Positions 53,916 through 62,274 of a stretch of DNA of 64,000 nucleotides are shown here, piece after piece. The notes under the pieces were generated by a model. It made no database searches, was not told the DNA's origin, and worked only from the letters and a program-made list of their open reading frames with translations. The DNA is from Roseiarcus sp036489975 (GTDB lineage: Bacteria > Pseudomonadota > Alphaproteobacteria > Rhizobiales > Beijerinckiaceae), in contig DASXES010000075.1 in the NCBI GenBank assembly GCA_036489975.1, positions 1-64,000 of the forward strand, in the 5' to 3' direction. A program made the translations under genes and the position numbers. The stretch's first letter is position 1. Every line of letters begins with the position of its first letter.

Positions 53916-54548
53916 TCAGCGGGTCAGCACGATGTGGTTCGCGAGCTCCGTTGGGACCGTCTCCGTCACCCGATAGCCAAGGCCCGGCAGGTCGATGCCT
54001 GCGAACAGGGATTCGCCGCGGCCCAAGACGACGGGCGCCTGGGCCAGATGCAATTCGTCGATCGCGCCAGCAAGCAGATACTGGCGAACGGTCGAAACGC
54101 CGCCGCCGATCTTCACGTCCAGGTCGCCCGCGGCGGCCTTGGCCTCAGCGAGCGCCGCCTCGATCCCGTCGGTGACGAAATGGAAGGTCGTCCCGCCCTC
54201 CATCGCGATCGGCGCCCGGGCGTGGTGGGTGAGGATGAAGGTCGGCGCGTGATACGGGGGATTGCCGCCCCACCAGCCCTTCCAGGCGGGCCCGCCCCAG
54301 TCGTCGCCGGCAGGTCCGAACATATTGCGGCCGAGGATGAACGCGCCGAAGCCTTCCATCGCAGCGCGGGCGAAACGATCTTCCGTGCCGCCCTCCTGCC
54401 CCAGCATCGCTCGGAAGGCCTGGGTCGGATAGAACCACTTGTGCAGGTCCCGGCCCCCTTTGCCCAGCGGATGCTCGAGGCTCTGGTCCGGGCCGGCCCC
54501 GTAACCGTCGATCGACACTGCAAACGCTGCTACGCGCACCTTCCCCAT
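53916..54548 (-). CDS. Dihydrofolate reductase/RibD C-terminal-like protein
   Basis: A 210-residue reductase-fold protein: VRVAAFAVSIDGYGAGP at the start, GAFILGRNMFG, PTFILTHHARAP, KIGGGVSTVRQYLLAGAIDELHL and the closing PVVLGRGESLF are the blocks of the RibD-C/YyaP group. The substrate is unknown; many members reduce small carbonyl or pteridine compounds. It is divergent from an HxlR regulator, a common pairing that suggests control by that regulator. Confidence 0.87.
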   Translation of the reverse strand: MGKVRVAAFAVSIDGYGAGPDQSLEHPLGKGGRDLHKWFYPTQAFRAMLGQEGGTEDRFARAAMEGFGAFILGRNMFGPAGDDWGGPAWKGWWGGNPPYHAPTFILTHHARAPIAMEGGTTFHFVTDGIEAALAEAKAAAGDLDVKIGGGVSTVRQYLLAGAIDELHLAQAPVVLGRGESLFAGIDLPGLGYRVTETVPTELANHIVLTR

Positions 54549-54572
54549 GGATCCCCCGTCTGATTGTGAACT

Positions 54573-54600
54573 GCAACCAGTTGCGATTTACCAGACTGGT
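54573..54600. promoter_or_regulatory. Paired inverted repeats between divergent RibD-like and HxlR genes
   Basis: GCAAC-CA-GTTGC (54573-54584) and ACCAG-A-CTGGT (54590-54600) are perfect inverted repeats in the 70-bp divergent spacer; a further GCAACC half-site follows at about 54606. They are good candidates for the HxlR operator. Confidence 0.5.
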
Positions 54601-54618
54601 TTTATATTGCAACCGGTC

Positions 54619-55179
54619 ATGATCGACAATCGCTCCGGCTGCCCCATCAATCTTGCGCTCGAGGTGCTGGGCGACCGCTGGAGTCTCATCATTATCCGCG
54701 ACATCATGTTCGGGAACCGGCGGCGCTTCCGCGAGCTGCTTACGCACTCACAAGAAGGTATCGCCTCCAACATTCTGGCCGCACGGCTGAAGCGGCTCGT
54801 CCAGGCGGGCCTCATCTCGCGCCGCGACGATCCCGCCCACCGGCAGAAGGGGATCTACAGCCTGACCGAAAAGGCCATCCAGCTCGTGCCCGTGCTGGTG
54901 CAGCTGGGCGCCTGGGGCCGTCGACATCTGCCAGCCTCGCCGGAACTGGCGATCCGTCAGCAGTTGATGGAAGAGGGCGGCCCGCTGCTCTGGAGCGCCT
55001 TCGCTGACGAACTGCGCCATATCCACCTCGAATCACCTTTGCCCGAAGGCCGCGAGAGCGTCGTCGCCCGTCTGCAGGCCGCGTTCGAGCAGGTGGCGGC
55101 CGACCAACGAAACGAGGCGGCCGCGAAGGTAAGAACGGATGATCGGGCGCAGGGCCGCGGCGAGCCAAGCCGGCCGTGA
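54619..55179 (+). CDS. HxlR-family transcriptional regulator
   Basis: A 186-residue winged-helix protein: CPINLALEVLGDRWSLIIIRDI, RRRFRELL, GIASNILAARLKRLVQAGLIS and the wing YSLTEKAIQLVPVLVQLGAW are diagnostic. Unlike most HxlR proteins (~110-130 residues) it has a C-terminal ~70-residue extension with helical content. It likely regulates the divergent RibD-like gene and itself. ATG 54619 (MIDNRSGCP) fits the family; the in-frame ATG 54547 would overlap the divergent gene. Confidence 0.88.
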   Translation: MIDNRSGCPINLALEVLGDRWSLIIIRDIMFGNRRRFRELLTHSQEGIASNILAARLKRLVQAGLISRRDDPAHRQKGIYSLTEKAIQLVPVLVQLGAWGRRHLPASPELAIRQQLMEEGGPLLWSAFADELRHIHLESPLPEGRESVVARLQAAFEQVAADQRNEAAAKVRTDDRAQGRGEPSRP

Positions 55180-55413
55180 CGACGCGGCCAACGGCCTGCG
55201 GGTCGGCGGCGCCTGCAAACGTGGACTTCGCCCCCAACGCGGGCGTCCCGATTCGGTCCCCGCGCCACGGTGGCGCGCATTGCGCCAGATTCCCTGATTT
55301 CGGGCGCCTTGATCCACGAGATACCGCAGAAGCCGCGCGTTAACCTTAACGATTTGTGAAGGCGCTCGGCCGCATGTTGACCGCACGTGATTTGCGGCGC
55401 GCGGAGGTCGGCA

Positions 55414-55914
55414 ATGTCAGCGAAGACTGGAATACTCGGGTTCGCGGCGCTCGCCTGCACCCTGGCGAGCGGCGCCGAAGCCGCTCAGTACGATTTTCTC
55501 GCAGCGCCGCAGATTAATCTGTCGCTGGTCTATCGCCTCGACAAACTGACCGGCGACGTCATCGCCTGCCAGTTCGCGCACAATCCCGGACGGACCGATG
55601 TCGGCCCGGGCGCGTTCGGCGTGACCAACTGCTACCGCGGCGGCGATGGCGCGACAAAGCAGGAGCCGAGCGACTACGGGCTCATCGCGACCCGCCACGA
55701 GCAGGAAGGCGGCGTGTTCCGCGTCGATTACCGCACGGGCGGGCTCAGCATCTGCTATCTTTATTTCCAACGCGAGAAGCAGGGCGATCACGAAGCGATC
55801 GCGGATCAGTATGTCGTATGCACGCCGCAATGGAAACAGCCGACCGCCGCGCGCCCCGGCAGCGCGGTCAGTGAATTGCCGGCGCCAGCCGACCGCGCTC
55901 CGTCGCGGGACTGA
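55414..55914 (+). CDS. Secreted protein of unknown function
   Basis: A 166-residue exported protein. Signal peptide MSAKTGILGFAALACTLASG, cleavage near AEA-AQ; the mature part has four cysteines (VIACQFAHN, TNCYRGGD, SICYLYFQ, VVCTPQW) that could form two disulfides, and ends in a Pro-rich tail. I do not recognise a family. GGAGG lies at 55403-55407, in the right place for ATG 55414. TTAACCTTAAC at 55340-55350 lies in the promoter side. Confidence 0.78.
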   Translation: MSAKTGILGFAALACTLASGAEAAQYDFLAAPQINLSLVYRLDKLTGDVIACQFAHNPGRTDVGPGAFGVTNCYRGGDGATKQEPSDYGLIATRHEQEGGVFRVDYRTGGLSICYLYFQREKQGDHEAIADQYVVCTPQWKQPTAARPGSAVSELPAPADRAPSRD

Positions 55915-56092
55915 CGCGCCGGAACGACGGCGGCCGACGACCGATCTGGGCGGCATGGGCGGGCCTGGGCCGATTATCCACATTTTCTGCGCGTTGAAGT
56001 TGCGCGTAACAGCCAACCGGACGCCACGTCGCGCTACCGCGCTCCTCATGACGACCCACCTCTTCAAGCTTATCGCGGTCTAGCGCGATCCA

Positions 56093-57421
56093 ATGTTCGC
56101 AAACGACGAGGACACCATTTTCGCGCCGGCGTCCGGCGCCGGCCGGGCCGCGATCGCGGTCGTGCGCCTGTCCGGTCCGGGCTGCGAGGGCGCCCTTCAG
56201 GCAATTGCGCCGGGGGCCGCGTTTCCCGACCGCCGCGCCACCTTGCGGACGCTCCGCCACCCTCAGTCTGGCGAGCCGCTGGACCGGGCGCTGATCACCC
56301 GTTTTCAGGCGCCCCGCAGCTTCACCGGCGAGGCAATGGCGGAAATCAGCGTCACGGGCGGCCGGGCCGTCGTGTCCGGGCTGGTGAAGGCGCTCCTGCT
56401 CGTTCCCGGATTGCGGCTCGCCGAGCCCGGCGAGTTCGCCTGGCGCGCCTTCATGAAGGGCAAGATCGACCTTTCGGAAGTGGAAGGGCTCGCCGATCTG
56501 GTCGAGGCGGAAACGGAGGCGCAGCGGCGACAGGCCGAGCGCGTCGCGGGCGGGGCGCTCGGCCGCGAGTGCGAGGCGATCCGCGCAAGCCTTCTCGATG
56601 CGATGGCGGCGGTCGAAACCCAGATCGATTTTTCCGACATTGAGGACGCCGCTGATTTCACGCTTCAATCAGTGAGAAGCGCCGCAGGCGCCGCGCTTGA
56701 GCGGATCGACGGGGCGCTCGCGACCGCCGATTCGGCGCAGCGCCTGCGCGAAGGCTTCACGATCGTCATCGCCGGGGCGCCCAATGTCGGCAAATCGACC
56801 TTGATGAATGCGCTGGCTGGCCGCGACGTGGCGATCACCTCGCCCATTCCCGGAACGACCCGCGATCTGATCGAGGTGTTTCTGGACCTCAGGGGCTATC
56901 CGGTCATTCTGGTCGACACGGCGGGCATTCGGGAGAGCGCCGACCCGATCGAGCAGGAGGGCGTCGCGAGAGCGCGGCGCAGAGCCGGGAGCGCGGACCT
57001 CACGCTATGGCTGAACGACGGCGGCGACGGGGAGGCGCCGGATATGGGAAGCCCTACGCTCACGGTCCGGACCAAGATCGACCTCGCCGAGACCCGCGCG
57101 TGCGGCCCCGATCCCGACGGCCTCGCCATATCGGCGAAAACGGGCGAAGGGATCGATCGGCTGCTTGACGTCCTCGCGGATCTCGCGGAAGAGCGGATGT
57201 CGTCCGATGAGCCGGCCTTGCTGACGCTTGAAAGGCATCGGCGCGCTTTTCAGGACGCGCGCCAGGCGCTGGGCTCGGCGCTCGACGTCAGCGCCGCGGA
57301 GCCCGAGCTGATCGCGGAGGATCTTCGGCGCGCCGCGTCGGCGATGGATCGGGTCGTCGGGCGGATCGGCGTCGAGGACGTGCTGGGAGAAATTTTTGCG
57401 CGATTGTGCGTTGGAAAATAG
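56093..57421 (+). CDS. mnmE: tRNA uridine-5-carboxymethylaminomethyl modification GTPase MnmE
   Basis: A 442-residue GTPase: N-terminal folate-binding domain (IFAPASGAGRAAIAVVRLSG, FTGEAMAEIS), helical domain, G domain with GAPNVGKST (~228-236), GTTRDLIEV, DTAGIRES and the C-terminal CVGK, equivalent to the usual CIGK whose Cys is needed for activity. With MnmG it makes the cmnm5 group at the wobble uridine of tRNAs. First gene of the origin-side cluster. Confidence 0.97.
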   Translation: MFANDEDTIFAPASGAGRAAIAVVRLSGPGCEGALQAIAPGAAFPDRRATLRTLRHPQSGEPLDRALITRFQAPRSFTGEAMAEISVTGGRAVVSGLVKALLLVPGLRLAEPGEFAWRAFMKGKIDLSEVEGLADLVEAETEAQRRQAERVAGGALGRECEAIRASLLDAMAAVETQIDFSDIEDAADFTLQSVRSAAGAALERIDGALATADSAQRLREGFTIVIAGAPNVGKSTLMNALAGRDVAITSPIPGTTRDLIEVFLDLRGYPVILVDTAGIRESADPIEQEGVARARRRAGSADLTLWLNDGGDGEAPDMGSPTLTVRTKIDLAETRACGPDPDGLAISAKTGEGIDRLLDVLADLAEERMSSDEPALLTLERHRRAFQDARQALGSALDVSAAEPELIAEDLRRAASAMDRVVGRIGVEDVLGEIFARLCVGK

Positions 57422-57434
57422 AATGCCGCTTCCG

Positions 57435-57450
57435 TGTTTCACGTGAAACA
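57435..57450. promoter_or_regulatory. parS: parS centromere site
   Basis: TGTTTCACGTGAAACA is a perfect match to the 16-bp parS consensus bound by ParB. It lies in the mnmE-mnmG spacer, about 3.6 kb from parB. Confidence 0.95.
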
Positions 57451-57510
57451 GGCTGGCGCTTGAGATCAAAGCGTGGTGATAGCGGGCTGAGTTCGCTCTC
57501 GGCCCGGTCG

Positions 57511-57602
57511 CAAAGGTCCCTCACCCAACCCTCTCCCGGAAAGAGACGGGCGCAACGGCGCTTCTCCCTGCGGGCGAAGGTGGCCCGAAGGGCCGGATGA
57601 GG
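57511..57602. repeat. Dispersed GC-rich intergenic repeat, REP-like
   Basis: The spacer between mnmE and mnmG contains CCCTCACCCAACCCTCTCCC and, further on, GGCCCGAAGGGCCGGATGAGG-type sequence (split here) with several small inverted repeats. This is the look of dispersed intergenic elements frequent in alphaproteobacteria. Confidence 0.45.
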
Positions 57603-57629
57603 CCGCGCCCAAGCGCAAATGGATAGACG

Positions 57630-59510
57630 ATGAAGTTTGACGTCGTAGTGATCGGTGGCGGACACGCAGGCTCAGAGGCCGCGACAGCGGCCGCACGCTC
57701 AGGCGCGCGGGCGGCGCTCGTCACCCATCGCTTCGCGACGATTGGCGAGATGTCGTGCAACCCCGCCATCGGAGGCTTGGGCAAAGGCCATCTGGTGCGC
57801 GAGATCGACGCGCTCGACGGCGTGATGGGGCGCGCCGCGGACGCGGCCGGCATCCAGTTCCGAGTGCTGAACCGCCGCAAGGGCCCGGCCGTCCAGGGGC
57901 CGCGCGCCCAGGCCGACCGCAAGCTCTACCGCCGCGCCATGCAGGCGCTGCTCAGCGAGACCCCGAACCTGACGATCGTCGAAGGCGAGGCGGCGAAAAT
58001 CCTCTCCGACGCCGGCGCCGTCACCGGAATCGCCTTGGCCGACGGGCGCTCGATCGCCTGCCCCGCGGTCGTCCTCACCACCGGCACATTCCTGCGCGGA
58101 ATGATCCACCTCGGCGATGAGCGCACGCCGGCCGGGCGCTTCGGCGACCCGCCATCGGTTTTGCTCGCCCGGAGCCTCGACGCGGCGGGCTTTTCGCTCG
58201 GACGGCTCAAGACCGGCACGCCGCCGAGGCTCGACGGCCTGACGATCGACTGGGACCGGCTCGAGATCCAGCACGGCGATCCGGAGCCGGAATTCTTCTC
58301 CTCGCTGACGACGGGGCTGACGGCGCCGCAGCTTCCCTGCCACATCACCCGCACGACGGCCGAAACCCACCGCATCATTCAGGCCGATTCGCATCGTTCC
58401 GCCGTCTATTCCGGCGCGATTTCCGGGCGCGGCCCGCGCTATTGTCCCTCGATCGAGGACAAGGTGATCCGCTTCGCCGATCGGGACAGCCACCAGATCT
58501 TTCTCGAGCCCGAGGGCGTGGACGACCCGACCGTCTATCCGAACGGCATATCGACCTCGCTGCCGGCCGAGACCCAGGCCGCGCTCGTGGCCACCATTCC
58601 GGGGCTCGAGCGCGCCCGGATCCTGCGCCCCGGCTACGCGATCGAGTACGACTATATCGATCCGCGCGGGCTCGACCCGACGCTCGAGGCGCGCCGGCTC
58701 AAGGGCCTTTTCCTCGCCGGGCAGATCAACGGCACCACCGGCTACGAGGAGGCGGCGGCTCAAGGGGCGGTCGCCGGGATCAACGCAGCGCGTAAAGCGG
58801 GTGGGCAGGCGCCCGCGACTTTCGACCGCGCGGAATCCTACCTCGGCGTGATGATCGACGATCTGACCACGCATGGCGTCACCGAGCCCTACCGGATGTT
58901 CACCTCGCGCGCCGAGTTCCGCCTGTCGCTGCGGGCCGACAACGCGGACGAGCGCCTGACGGAGAAGGGGATCAGGCTCGGCTGCGTCGGGCCTGAGCGA
59001 TCGCGCGCCTTCGCCGAAGTCCGCGGCCAGCTGGAGCTGGCCCGCGCCCTGCTCCACGCCGCGAGCGCGACCCCTCGGGAGCTCGAGGCGCACGGGTTCG
59101 CCGTCAATCGCGACGGGATTCGCCGCTCCGCCTTCGACCTCGCGGCGCAGGCGCAGTATCCGATCGCTCATCTTGCGCGTGTCTGGCCTGAACTTGGAGA
59201 GATCCCCGCTACACTTGTACGGCGGCTCGAGGCGGACGCAAAATACTCGGTTTATCTTGACCGTCAGGCCGAGGATGTCGCCCGCTACCGGCGCGACGAT
59301 TCGACCGCGCTGCCCGCCGATCTCGACTACGGGCGCCTTTCGGGCCTGTCGAATGAGATCAAGCAGAAGTTCATCGCCATTCGCCCCGCCAGCCTGAGCC
59401 AGGCCCGGCGCATCGAGGGCGTCACTCCGGCGGCGCTGGCGCTGATTGCCGCGCATGCGCGGAAAGCAGGGCGGGCCGCGGACCGGGACCGGCTTCCGGT
59501 TGGGACGTGA
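57630..59510 (+). CDS. mnmG: tRNA uridine-5-carboxymethylaminomethyl modification enzyme MnmG
   Basis: A 626-residue FAD enzyme with the dinucleotide loop VIGGGHAGSEAA (6-17), MSCNPAIGGLGKGH, GRFGDPPS, RLKTGTPPRLDG, and the C-terminal helical domain YARALI-like region (LSNEIKQKFIAIRPASLSQA). It works with MnmE on wobble uridines. The rsmG start (GTG) overlaps its stop by 4 bp. Confidence 0.97.
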   Translation: MKFDVVVIGGGHAGSEAATAAARSGARAALVTHRFATIGEMSCNPAIGGLGKGHLVREIDALDGVMGRAADAAGIQFRVLNRRKGPAVQGPRAQADRKLYRRAMQALLSETPNLTIVEGEAAKILSDAGAVTGIALADGRSIACPAVVLTTGTFLRGMIHLGDERTPAGRFGDPPSVLLARSLDAAGFSLGRLKTGTPPRLDGLTIDWDRLEIQHGDPEPEFFSSLTTGLTAPQLPCHITRTTAETHRIIQADSHRSAVYSGAISGRGPRYCPSIEDKVIRFADRDSHQIFLEPEGVDDPTVYPNGISTSLPAETQAALVATIPGLERARILRPGYAIEYDYIDPRGLDPTLEARRLKGLFLAGQINGTTGYEEAAAQGAVAGINAARKAGGQAPATFDRAESYLGVMIDDLTTHGVTEPYRMFTSRAEFRLSLRADNADERLTEKGIRLGCVGPERSRAFAEVRGQLELARALLHAASATPRELEAHGFAVNRDGIRRSAFDLAAQAQYPIAHLARVWPELGEIPATLVRRLEADAKYSVYLDRQAEDVARYRRDDSTALPADLDYGRLSGLSNEIKQKFIAIRPASLSQARRIEGVTPAALALIAAHARKAGRAADRDRLPVGT

Positions 59511-60157
59511 GCGGGCCACCGAGGAGCCTGACCGGCCCGCTCGCAGACGACCGCCGGGCGGCTTTGCGTCTGGTCCCTGTTTCACGTGAAACAGAGGCGC
59601 GCCTCGAGGCCTTCGTCGATCTGCTCGACCGCTGGCGAAAAAAGACCAATCTCATCGCCGATTCGACCTTTGCGTCGGTCTGGACCCGCCATATTGCCGA
59701 TTCCGCGCAAGTTCTTGCCCTTGCGCCGGAGGCCCGGCGCTGGCTCGACATGGGCTCCGGCGCCGGATTTCCCGGCCTCGTGATCGCCATCCAGCTCGCT
59801 CACGTTCCAGGCGCAATCGTCCACTGCGTCGAAAGCGACCAGCGAAAGTGCGCTTTCCTGCGTGAAGCCGCGCGCGCGACCGGGGCGCCAGCCATGATTC
59901 ACCCCGAGCGCGTCGAAGCGCTCGCGCCCGAAAGCCTCGGACCTGTGGACGCCGTGACCGCGCGCGCCTTCGCCCCCTTGCCGCTTGCGCTCAAATTGGC
60001 GAGACCGTGGATGGAGCGCGGCGCCGTCGCCGTGTTTCCGCGCGGCGAATCAGCTAGAGACCAGATCGCGGCGCTGCCTGAGGGAGCCTATGCGATTGAA
60101 CCGCTTCCGAGCGTCGTCGACCCGAAGGCCGCGATCCTGCGCATTCGCCAAAGCTGA
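59507..60157 (+). CDS. rsmG: 16S rRNA (guanine527-N7)-methyltransferase RsmG
   Basis: A 216-residue methyltransferase: KKTNLIADSTFASVWTRHIADS, the SAM loop LDMGSGAGFPGLVIAI, and VTARAFAPLPLAL. It methylates G527 of 16S rRNA. Its N-terminal codons PVSRETEARL contain a complete parS sequence, so this coding stretch has a double function. GTG start coupled to mnmG. Confidence 0.96.
   Translation: MSGPPRSLTGPLADDRRAALRLVPVSRETEARLEAFVDLLDRWRKKTNLIADSTFASVWTRHIADSAQVLALAPEARRWLDMGSGAGFPGLVIAIQLAHVPGAIVHCVESDQRKCAFLREAARATGAPAMIHPERVEALAPESLGPVDAVTARAFAPLPLALKLARPWMERGAVAVFPRGESARDQIAALPEGAYAIEPLPSVVDPKAAILRIRQS
59578..59593. promoter_or_regulatory. parS: parS centromere site within rsmG
   Basis: A second perfect TGTTTCACGTGAAACA, located inside the rsmG coding frame (codons for VSRET), about 1.5 kb from parB. 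Confidence 0.95.
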
Positions 60158-60169
60158 GGCCTGAACCCG

Positions 60170-61021
60170 ATGGCCGACACCGAGACGGAGACCCTCGTCC
60201 GCGAGCCCGACCCCGGGGCGCGTCCGCGCGTTCTCGCCATGGCGAACCAGAAGGGCGGCGTCGGCAAGACGACGACCGCCATCAACCTCGGGACCGCGCT
60301 GGCGGCGATCGGCGAGCGGGTCCTGGTCATCGATCTCGATCCCCAGGGCAATGCCTCGACCGGGCTCGGCGTCAACCGCAGCGCGCGCGTGACTTCGAGC
60401 TACGAAATGCTGGTCGGGGAAAAATCCCTGCGCGAAGTCATCATTCCGACTTCGGTGCCGCGCCTTTTCATCGCCCCCTCGACGATGGATCTTCTTGGGG
60501 TCGAGCTTGAAATCGCCAGCCACCACGATCGCTCCTACAAGCTGCGCAGCGCGCTCCGCGCCTTTGGCGCTTCGGCCCCCGACGATCCCCAGCCCATCAC
60601 CTACGTCCTGATCGACTGCCCGCCGTCCCTCAACCTCTTGACGATCAACGCGCTCGCGGCCGCCGACGCCGTCGTCGTGCCGCTGCAATGCGAATTCTTC
60701 GCTCTCGAAGGTCTGTCGCAGCTTTTGACGACGGTCGAGCAGGTTCGCAGCACCCTCAACGCCGGCCTGACGATCCACGGCATCGTGCTCACCATGTACG
60801 ATCCCCGCAACAGCCTGGCCGGCCAGGTCGTCGCGGACGTGCGCGCCTATATGGGCGACAAGGTCTACGAAACGGTCATCCCGCGCAACGTGCGCCTCTC
60901 CGAAGCGCCTTCGCACGGCAAGCCGGCGCTGCTCTACGATCTCAAATGCGCCGGCAGCCAGGCCTATCTCAAACTCGCGTCGGAGGTCATTCGGCGCGAG
61001 GGTCGCTGGCGCGCGGCCTGA
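60170..61021 (+). CDS. parA: Chromosome partitioning ATPase ParA
   Basis: A 283-residue Walker-type ATPase with the deviant Walker A NQKGGVGKTTTAI (~27-39), LDPQGNAST, LIDCPPSLNLL and the DNA-binding C-terminal region. With ParB and parS it moves the replicated origins apart. It starts 12 bp after rsmG and is followed by parB. Confidence 0.97.
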   Translation: MADTETETLVREPDPGARPRVLAMANQKGGVGKTTTAINLGTALAAIGERVLVIDLDPQGNASTGLGVNRSARVTSSYEMLVGEKSLREVIIPTSVPRLFIAPSTMDLLGVELEIASHHDRSYKLRSALRAFGASAPDDPQPITYVLIDCPPSLNLLTINALAAADAVVVPLQCEFFALEGLSQLLTTVEQVRSTLNAGLTIHGIVLTMYDPRNSLAGQVVADVRAYMGDKVYETVIPRNVRLSEAPSHGKPALLYDLKCAGSQAYLKLASEVIRREGRWRAA

Positions 61022-61055
61022 CCCACGCGGTTGAAGCCCTGAAGGATAAGGATCC

Positions 61056-61952
61056 ATGGCCGAAGATTCAGCAGCCCGCACCGAAAATCGTCCCCGACTT
61101 GGGCGCGGACTCGCGGCCTTGCTGGGCGGCCCGAACCCGCAGCATTCCGAGGTTTCGCGCGGCGCGCGCCAGGCGCCGATTGAATTCCTGCGCCCCAATC
61201 CCCGCAACCCGCGCAAGCGCTTCGACGATTCGGACCTTGACGAACTCGCAGCCTCGATCAAGGAGCGCGGGATCATCCAGCCCGTCGTCGTTCGCGCCCT
61301 GGCCAGCGCGGCGGACGCTTACGAGATCATCGCCGGCGAACGCCGCTGGCGCGCCGCGCAGCGGGCGGGCCTGCACGAGATTCCGATCATCGTCGTCGAG
61401 GCTGGCGACCGCGAGGCGCTCGAGATCGCCATCGTCGAAAACGTGCAGCGGGCCGATCTCAACGCGCTCGAGGAAGCGGCCGGCTACGCCCAGCTCGGCG
61501 AGGCTTACGGATATTCGCACGGCGACATCGCGCGCGTCGTCAGCAAGAGCCGCAGCCACGTCGCCAACACCTTGCGCCTGACCCAGCTGCCCGAGCACAC
61601 CCGAAGCCTTTTGGCCGGCGGCCAGATCTCGGCCGGACACGCCCGCGCGCTGCTCGCGGTCGCCCATCCGGACGCGCTCGCCGACCGCATCGTCGCCGAG
61701 GGCCTGACGGTCAGGGACATCGAGCGGTTCGGCGAAAATTCAGGGAAGACGGCCCGCCCGCGGAAGGGGAGCGCGCCCGTCGACGCCGACACGAAGGCGC
61801 TCGAAGACAAACTCGGCCTTGAGCTCGGGACGAAAGTGACGATCCGGCATGATGGGGATAGCGGCGAGATCCGCATCGGCTTCAAGAGCCTCGACCAGCT
61901 CGACGATTTTTGCCGAAGGCTGTGCGAGGCGGGGGCGCGTTACGAAAGGTGA
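61056..61952 (+). CDS. parB: Chromosome partitioning protein ParB (CTPase, parS-binding)
   Basis: A 298-residue ParB. Near the start RPRLGRGLAALLG, then the N-terminal CTPase domain with NPRKRFDDSDLDELAASI and the GERRWRAAQRAG motif, the helix-turn-helix YSHGDIARVVSKSRSHVANTLRLT in two helices, and the C-terminal dimerisation domain. It loads at the two parS sites in this window. AAGGATAAGGATCC precedes the ATG. Confidence 0.97.
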   Translation: MAEDSAARTENRPRLGRGLAALLGGPNPQHSEVSRGARQAPIEFLRPNPRNPRKRFDDSDLDELAASIKERGIIQPVVVRALASAADAYEIIAGERRWRAAQRAGLHEIPIIVVEAGDREALEIAIVENVQRADLNALEEAAGYAQLGEAYGYSHGDIARVVSKSRSHVANTLRLTQLPEHTRSLLAGGQISAGHARALLAVAHPDALADRIVAEGLTVRDIERFGENSGKTARPRKGSAPVDADTKALEDKLGLELGTKVTIRHDGDSGEIRIGFKSLDQLDDFCRRLCEAGARYER

Positions 61953-62274
61953 CCGGCAGTCGGAAATCCACCTCGCCGACCGCGCCGTCAGCCGTCGCTC
62001 CGGTCTGCTCCGCCCGCAAACGCAGACCCCAGTAAGCTGTTGAATTTTCTATAGATTCTAGCTTACCTGGGATGACAAGCCGCGTGCGGTTCCAGCTGAA
62101 AGAGACGGCCGGACTTCCGCCAAGTGGGCTGTGTCCTCTTGCTTTTCACGACGTCAACTTGCGCTATTGTCGCGTCCGGTCGCGGAAGCGCCCGGCGCTC
62201 AAGCTCCATGTCCACCCCCGGCGAAGGCGGGCCCACGATTTTGGCGGAACGAACCCAATTTCGGCCCCGCCAGT
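61953..62274. other. Convergent spacer between parB and holA
   Basis: No gene supported. It contains a hairpin with arms CCCAGTAAGCT (62028-62038) and AGCTTACCTGGG (62060-62071), one base bulged, enclosing an AT-rich loop, a probable terminator for parB. The right half (62190-62274) looks like a dispersed repeat rather than coding sequence. Confidence 0.55.
62028..62071. terminator. Hairpin after parB, probable terminator
   Basis: Eleven- to twelve-nt arms (62028-62038 and 62060-62071) pair with one bulge around an AT-rich ~21-nt loop. There is no T-run, so termination strength is uncertain. Confidence 0.4.

Noticed and set aside
57699..59585. A ~630-codon open frame on the minus strand opposite mnmG
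   Set aside because: It is a shadow of mnmG caused by high GC codon use; no domain is seen in it.
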